From Holtermannia corniformis (taxonomy: Eukaryota > Basidiomycota > Tremellomycetes > Holtermanniales): 11,467 nucleotides of DNA. The first letter of the stretch is position 1, and every line of letters starts with the position of its first letter. Shown here piece by piece: positions 7,501-11,467 of this stretch. Under the pieces are notes generated by a model. The model worked only from the letters and a program-made list of their open reading frames with translations, had not been told where the DNA came from and ran no database searches. A program made the translations under genes and the position numbers. The stretch lies in the NCBI GenBank assembly GCA_001599935.1, contig BCIJ01000055.1, positions 1 through 11,467 of the forward strand, read 5' to 3'.

Positions 7501-9214
7501 TCCACCCGACGGCGTACAACTCGAACACTGGCCCGCCCAACCAGTTCGATGGCAACTCGCACGCTCCACCTGCTGGTCAAGCGCCGCCGCCGCCAGGACA
7601 CGGCTATGGTTTCTCGGCTGCCGCTGCTCATCCGGATGCTCCTACCATACCGCCCAGGGACCTGCCTGCACCCCCTCCTGGCGCCGAATACCCCCGTGGT
7701 CAATCGCCTGTGTTCAGAGGCGGTGCTCCCGCGCCTTTGCATGACGTCGACGAATCGCGGGGCTCTATGGCGAGACACGCCCCGTTGGCGCCCATGGATA
7801 TCGATCGTGCACCGCAGTCCCAAGTCGACAAGCGCGATTACCCACCACGAGACGCCCGGGACGCTCCCTACAATGGCCAACCGCAGCAACGCTACGATGG
7901 CGGTCGTCGCGTCGATTCACCACATGGTTCGCCCAAGCGCCGCGCTGAAGGCGCGCCATACCAATCCTATGGCTTCCACTCGGCCGCTTCTGGCTCGGCT
8001 TACCCGTCTTCGAGGGAACGCGGCACGGATCCAGAGTGGGAGAAACGCGCGCATCAGGGCAGGGACCGTTCACAGTCTACATCGACAGCCCATGCCTCGA
8101 CAGTCGACCCTCGCTACCCTTCCCCGCGAACGGCTGAGCGTAGGCCGCAGCCTTACGACCGGCCTCGAGAGTCGCCGAACCCAGACCCGCGTCGTGCGCC
8201 CTTCCCTTCACCTCATCCATCCCACGCCACCGAGCGACCGGTCCACGATGATGAGCGGCGTTCAAGGCTAGACCCAGTCAGAGACGAGCAGCTTCGCTAT
8301 GAAGCCAAGACACCGCAGAATGGCAATGGCACGGGTCATAGGCGGCCTTCGATCGCTCGGAGTGACGCTGGTGACGCGGCGCGGCGGTCAAGTCCGGCCC
8401 CTTCGGCGAGTGGCAAAGACAAAACCGAAGCCGGGCGCAAGCGCAAGAAGGACTCGACGCCTGCTGACCGCAAGGAGAAGAAGGAGAAGCCACCGTCCAA
8501 GGAGAAGAAGCCACCGTCCAAAGACAAGCCAAGCTCGGGCCTCAAGATCACCCTGCAAAAGCCCAAGTCGGCCAGGGACGGCGACGAGGGTAGCGCAGCC
8601 GAACCGTCGCCGGCAGAGGCGAGCTCAAACACTTCTGCGAATGCGTCACCACAGCGGACGCAGCCGACTGTGGCTAGAGTCATTGACGAGGGTGAGTTGG
8701 CAGTGGTCTTACATTACTAGTGCTGACATTTGTAGACTACGATGAAGGCGCAGCAGACGCACTAATGTTCCTCCACGGTGATCGATCTGCCGAGGCGTCC
8801 GTACACGCGGCAACACCGGTCCCGGCGCCAGCAGTCAGTCCAGCACCTCTTGTTCCATCGCCTGCACCGGAAGCCCCGGCTGTGGATCGTCACCCTTCAC
8901 CTCTGCCAACCCTCAAGCGTGCTCAGCCAGCATCTCCGGGTCAGAACGACGAGGACGAGGGCCAATCCAAGAGGCTCAAGGTGGATGCAACACCTGCATT
9001 GCCTGGGGTCAGTGCGGGCGAGACGGTCAACCTCGACGTTGGCGGCAACGCTGGCCGTCTTACGTCAGCCCCGCCTACGTTGCCCGTCGACCCAAGTGCG
9101 CCCGAAGCGGTGGCTCAAGTCAGTGGAGCTGCGGAGCAGGCGCCCGAGCCTTCCGGAGAGGCAGCATCGACGCAAGACGTAGCCATGGACATTGTAGAAG
9201 AGGCGCCAAAGTAG
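4507..9214 (+). CDS. CYC8: Cyc8/Ssn6, TPR subunit of the Tup1-Cyc8 transcriptional corepressor
   Basis: The exons are 4507-4630, 6120-6256, 6301-6367, 6417-6499, 6542-6641, 6685-6764, 6806-6898, 6939-8691 and 8736-9214. All junctions are in frame and the product is 971 aa. Residues about 36-399 form the tandem TPR array (about ten repeats in this family), with highly conserved stretches such as HCYLMKDDLQKAYTAYQQAL, YGIGILYDRYGS, ANEIYFRLGIIYKQQ, VLQQLGWLYHQSN, NPTFWCSIGVLYYQINQYR and AIRLNPYISEVWYNLGTLYE. These match yeast Ssn6 closely. The family bridges Tup1 and DNA-bound repressors to silence glucose-, stress- and mating-regulated genes in the nucleus. After the TPRs come a Pro/Ala/His-rich region, an Arg/Ser-rich region, a Lys-rich tract with KEKKPPS repeats and the conserved YDEGAADALM segment at about residues 814-823. 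The C-terminal tail is acidic and Pro-rich with a possible nuclear signal (SKRLKV). Intron 1 (1489 nt) is far larger than the other seven (40-49 nt). The start codon is the first ATG of the exon encoding NENTWMLIG, after a pyrimidine tract. Confidence 0.96.
4735..4796. repeat. Simple repeats near the 5' end of CYC8 intron 1
   Basis: GTGGTC occurs twice followed by GTGATC (4735-4752). A 13-nt A-rich unit, AAGCAAACAAACC/A, is then tandemly duplicated (4771-4783 and 4784-4796) with one difference. These are low-complexity tracts with no evident function. Confidence 0.6.
4748..4858. repeat. Cluster of three perfect palindromes
   Basis: TGATCGATCA (4748-4757), TCGATGCATCGA (4830-4841) and GGATCGATCC (4849-4858) are each perfectly self-complementary. 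Two share the core GATCGATC. They lie within 111 bp of intron 1 of CYC8. They may be protein-binding sites; there is no direct evidence. Confidence 0.5.
4984..5051. other. 68-nt imperfect hairpin, candidate structured RNA
   Basis: Four helical blocks pair in nested order. GCTGCGCA (4984-4991) pairs with TGCGCAGC (5044-5051). GCG (4997-4999) pairs with CGC (5035-5037). GGAT (5001-5004) pairs with ATCC (5030-5033). CTACCGAT (5006-5013) pairs with ATCGGTAG (5020-5027). The terminal loop is TCCATC. That is about 23 Watson-Crick pairs with small internal loops, well beyond a casual hairpin. The fold works for RNA from either strand. Whether it is transcribed and stable is not known; an intronic ncRNA precursor or a remnant of a hairpin-ended element are both possible. 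Confidence 0.5.
5150..5392. repeat. Diverged direct repeat (two ~55-nt copies)
   Basis: Copy A is 5150-5204 and copy B is 5337-5392. They begin with an identical 17-mer, GCCCGGATCTGCAATCT, and continue with about 80% identity overall by my hand alignment with one gap. Most differences are C/T or G/A transitions. A shorter related core, CTGCAATCTCGGC, recurs at 5211-5223, and a weaker one near 5082. The copies are in different reading frames, which argues against coding. Confidence 0.65.
5448..5464. promoter_or_regulatory. Palindromic pair of ACGCGT (MCB-like) boxes
   Basis: CGACGCGT (5448-5455) and ACGCGTCG (5457-5464) are reverse complements around a single base, giving two ACGCGT hexamers 7 bp apart. 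A third ACGCGT lies at 5260-5265, and one more at 3038-3043 in the SEC13 long intron. ACGCGT is the MluI cell-cycle box bound by fungal Mbp1/APSES factors. Use as a site here is inference. Confidence 0.35.
8481..8519 (+). repeat. Tandem repeat in the Lys-rich segment of CYC8
   Basis: Within CYC8 exon 8 an 18-nt unit is followed by a 21-nt unit of nearly the same sequence, differing by one extra AAG codon. They encode KEKPPS and KEKKPPS. This is a coding microduplication in a disordered basic tract between the TPR array and the conserved YDEGAADAL segment. Confidence 0.75.
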
Positions 9215-9401
9215 TGATATGCTCGAGGGCACTGGCCAGTAGTGGCGCATGCATCAGTAGTTGGCATCTCATTCCGATCCGTCATGATCGGGTCGATCCA
9301 TGGCTGTGGCTGAAACATAAATTTCCGATCCCCTGACTGTCAGCGTTGCAGGAGCTTATATACCTCTCGACGACTAGGATCAATCCTCATCCCGCTGCAA
9401 G
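9215..9401 (+). promoter_or_regulatory. CYC8 3' UTR and TATA promoter of the secreted-protein gene
   Basis: The 187-nt gap must hold the CYC8 terminator and the next promoter. A clear TATATA box lies at 9357-9362, 45 nt before the next ATG. No other gene fits here. Confidence 0.6.
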
Positions 9402-10196
9402 ATGCTGCCTACCTTCCTCCTTTTTCTCCGAGCAGCTCTTCTCATGTCGGTGTGTGCTGTCGCCTCGCCCGTCGGGTACAAGGAGGTGCGGTCGACTCTG
9501 CCCGGCAAGGCAGACACGGACTTTGACACGATGACGGGAGCAGTGCTCGAGATAGCCACTGGCGGCACGATATCTGATCTCGACCAGCTCCCGTCGCTCC
9601 TAGGGACAACTGCTGGGGTGGGTCTTCCGGTCACTAGAGAAAGGAGTCGCTGATGTGGCGTCAGGTTGCTCGGATAAACGCTGTCGCCAAGATCACCAGT
9701 GCCCTCTGCGAGGCTACATATCGTAAGTCTCCGTGTTCGCCCAGCAATGTAACTCATTGCGACTGCAGAGGACTCGGCCATCTGCCGCAAGGCCTCTGCG
9801 TTTGCGACAGCCGTCGTGTACGCCTCTGAGCATTCTTGGACGGATACTCGTCTGTTCCGCGCTTTGGGCCGTGAGTCTCCTCTGCCGATCAATTCTTAGC
9901 TGACGAGGTTACCAGCTTTGCTTGTGGATGACTTCAACAGTGTCATGGCCAGATTGTGCATCTCTCCGCAAGGTCCCAAGAACCCCTGTGGTGCGCTGTT
10001 GGAACCGGTTGACGCCTATGCTACGTCGAGCGATTGGCATGGTGAGGATTGGTGCTCGACATCAGTGCGGTGCTGATATGGTACAGGGAAGCACAGTCGA
10101 GATCTAGCAACATTGTCCAAGGCTGGTGTCCTTAAAATCATTGACGAAGCCCACTTGGTCAAGACCCATGACGTCGATGGAAGGGCTGAGGCCTGA
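9402..10196 (+). CDS. Predicted small secreted four-cysteine protein, unknown family
   Basis: The exons are 9402-9617, 9665-9722, 9769-9870, 9916-10041 and 10087-10196. All phases match and the product is 203 aa. The introns (45-47 nt) have donors GTGGGT, GTAAGT, GTGAGT and GTGAGG. The N-terminus is a typical signal peptide: a hydrophobic core LPTFLLFLRAALLMSVCAV with a likely cleavage near AVAS/PVG (about residue 21-22). The mature part has four cysteines at about residues 87, 97, 140 and 150, enough for two disulfides, and no membrane segment. I do not recognise the family. By type it is a small secreted protein, either a lineage-specific secretome member or an effector-like protein; I assign no activity. 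A TATA box is 45 nt upstream of the ATG. The gene model is supported by consistent splice signals and by the codon-phase match at all four junctions, not by homology. Confidence 0.72.
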
Positions 10197-10543
10197 CACT
10201 TTAAGTGTATAATGAGATGCCGTACGTTCTGCGGAGTTATGAAGGGGTCGCGCTCCTACGATCAAGCGCTAGTCGTTGTACGCATGTATAATCTGCCCGG
10301 TGCGACTGCAGGCCCACACATTGCGTCGTCATTGGCCAGCTTGCTCCTTGAAAGGAGCTGGGCAGCATTGTGCAGTTGTGACCCCTTTTTGCGCCAACCG
10401 CTGTAGTACATTTGCCTCGCATGGCCTTCGTCGCGAAGGCATACTGCTGATGGCTCCTATGTGCGCTTCTGCGCGCCGCGCTTGCAGTCGTGCGTTTATA
10501 TCCTGGCTTGCATATCTCTGCGCCTCTTAACTCACTGACAACT
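10197..10543. other. Noncoding stretch with two hairpins and a TATA box
   Basis: I see no convincing gene. Two short perfect hairpins occur. GCTCCTT/AAGGAGC (10343-10358) has a 2-nt loop. GCCTTCG/CGAAGGC (10424-10440) has a 3-nt loop. TATAT at 10497-10501 lies 47 nt before the ATG of the following small ORF. Overlapping frames of 64 and 84 codons show no domain. Confidence 0.5.
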
Positions 10544-10804
10544 ATGCCGAACACAACCGTGACGCCGCTGCTGGGTTGGCAAACCTATAAGTACTACAAC
10601 AGCAGTTGCAAATCCGGAGCCTATGCCAGCCATGACTGCGAGTTCAAGTGGCGCCACCTTTTTAACCCTTTAGGGACAAAATACACGGAGATCAAGGAAG
10701 TGAACGAAAATGGCGAAAACTACGTTTCCAGCCTGCGAGGACACAAAAGCAAGTCAGACGTCGAGTACCGATGCCAGAATCGAATCTGGGGAGAAGAAGC
10801 GTAG
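10544..10804 (+). CDS. Small intronless ORF A, hypothetical (86 aa)
   Basis: The ORF starts at MPNTTVTPLLGWQTYKYYN and ends ...RCQNRIWGEEA. It is polar and charged, with three Cys, and has no signal peptide or membrane segment. A TATAT box is 47 nt upstream, at a position like that of the secreted-protein gene. It contains KSGAY...EFKWRHLF, which resembles KTGTL...AYQWRHVL in the ORF at 11273. An in-frame ATG at 10490 overlaps the TATA box and is less likely as the start. Codon use looks more AT-tolerant than in SEC13 or CYC8. It could be a real lineage-specific gene, a terminal exon or a decayed copy. Confidence 0.42.
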   Translation: MPNTTVTPLLGWQTYKYYNSSCKSGAYASHDCEFKWRHLFNPLGTKYTEIKEVNENGENYVSSLRGHKSKSDVEYRCQNRIWGEEA

Positions 10805-11272
10805 TAGTTGGTCTGCATGATTACCTCCAGAAAGCAGTATTGGCAGAAGAGTGCTCTGGAACACGCGACCTGGCTGCATGGGTTGCGTCTCTGCAGTCAG
10901 TCGCTGCATGAACAGCTGTAGAGGTGGACTCCGTCATCCGACGCCGCGCAGTGCTGACTATGCTCACTCTGCCCTGTATGTAGGCAGCGGTAGGGGGTAA
11001 AGAAACCTGGACTCGTTTCTTAATCCTCGGAGCTGTGGGCTCGCGACGCGATCCCCGCCAGACATGTCGGCAAAGGGGCGCACGAGGTGCTGGCCGCTGA
11101 CTTGGGCACAGTGCACTGCTGTATCTACCAGGACTGCCTCCATTCTGACACGAGGTCCTTTGTGATGGACAGCCTCCGTTGAGCGGAGTAATGAGCACAG
11201 CGAGCAGCGAGCAGCGAAGGCTGCCCTAGGACAGCATATATGGAAGCTAGCGCATGCTGATCACTCAACAGC
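10805..11272. other. Noncoding stretch with a 7-nt tandem repeat
   Basis: I see no gene in these 468 nt. A tandem AGCGAGC, AGCGAGC, AGCGAAG occupies 11199-11219. A weak 5-bp hairpin CTCCG/CGGAG lies at 11174-11188. A TATAT box at 11237-11241 precedes the next small ORF by 36 nt. Confidence 0.5.
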
Positions 11273-11407
11273 ATGGACGCCCACGGCTTTTATAGTATTA
11301 CCGTGCGGGATGCAAAGACAGGTACACTCAAGGCTTATCAGTGGCGCCATGTGTTAGATTGGGGAAGAACCGTGATGCATCTCGCTCGCTACGGCTCTAC
11401 TTTGTAG
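11273..11407 (+). CDS. Small intronless ORF B, hypothetical (44 aa)
   Basis: It encodes MDAHGFYSITVRDAKTGTL...YQWRHVLDWGRT...ARYGSTL with a TAG stop. Support comes from the TATAT box 36 nt upstream, an upstream context (TCACTCAACAGC) like that of ORF A (TCACTGACAACT), and the shared K[ST]G...[FY][KQ]WRH[LV] pattern. It may instead be the first exon of a longer gene that continues past the window, or a truncated paralogue of ORF A. Confidence 0.32.
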   Translation: MDAHGFYSITVRDAKTGTLKAYQWRHVLDWGRTVMHLARYGSTL

Positions 11408-11418
11408 GCTTCGCCTAC
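11404..11418. repeat. Short hairpin overlapping the stop of ORF B
   Basis: GTAGGC and GCCTAC pair around a TTC loop. The TAG stop of ORF B lies in the left arm. CTACGGCTCT is repeated directly on either side (about 11390 and 11416). It could be a transcript-end structure; function is not shown. Confidence 0.35.
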
Positions 11419-11467
11419 GGCTCTGATGTCTAGCACGCCATCCTGACTGTCTCGCCGGATGTAGTGT

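Noticed and set aside
6810..7889. 359-codon open frame on the minus strand
   Set aside because: It lies antisense to the TPR-coding exons of CYC8 and comes from GC-rich codon bias. It has no domain, and its Arg/Val-rich composition is typical of a shadow frame.
1..11467. CRISPR array, bacterial operon or phage defence system
   Set aside because: The window has spliceosomal introns and eukaryotic genes throughout. No regularly spaced repeats are present.

Overview
The window is nuclear DNA from a filamentous or yeast-like fungus, most likely a basidiomycete. Genes are packed tightly on both strands and interrupted by many tiny introns (mostly 40-49 nt) with GTNNGT-type donors and CTNAC-like branch sites. 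Coding regions are GC-rich, and the Sec13, Cyc8/Ssn6 and RBM18-like proteins are fungal/eukaryotic in type. I cannot fix the order or genus. I rebuilt four spliced genes by joining exons; every exon junction keeps frame.

Layout. (1) Positions 1-483, minus strand: 5' part of an RBM18-like RRM protein, running off the left edge. (2) Positions 484-694: a compact divergent promoter. (3) Positions 695-4192, plus strand: SEC13, COPII coat / nuclear pore WD40 protein, 7 coding exons, 334 aa. Five of its introns are 43-89 nt, but one (1405-3613) is 2209 nt. (4) Positions 4193-4506: intergenic. (5) Positions 4507-9214, plus strand: CYC8/SSN6, the TPR subunit of the Tup1-Cyc8 corepressor, 9 coding exons, 971 aa. 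Its first intron (4631-6119) is 1489 nt; the other seven are 40-49 nt. (6) Positions 9402-10196, plus strand: a predicted secreted protein of 203 aa with four cysteines, 5 exons, family not recognised, with a TATA box. (7) Positions 10197-11467: sparse DNA with two small intronless ORFs (86 and 44 aa) that share a K[ST]G...WRH[LV] pattern and have similarly placed TATA boxes.

The three conserved genes are housekeeping or regulatory genes with no evident shared pathway: RNA binding, vesicle coat/nuclear pore, and transcriptional repression. Their proximity looks like ordinary dense fungal gene order.

The most unusual feature is the pair of very long introns, one in SEC13 and one in CYC8, about 1 kb apart in a locus where the other 18 visible introns are at most 89 nt. 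Neither contains a recognisable gene. The CYC8 intron does hold a 68-nt imperfect hairpin (about 23 bp), an approximately 80% identical direct repeat whose differences are mostly transitions, a cluster of palindromes, and a palindromic pair of ACGCGT boxes. The SEC13 intron holds nested inverted repeats and short tandem duplications. These introns are the best candidates for something undescribed, such as an intronic ncRNA, decayed insertions or alternative regulatory DNA, but the sequence alone proves none of these.
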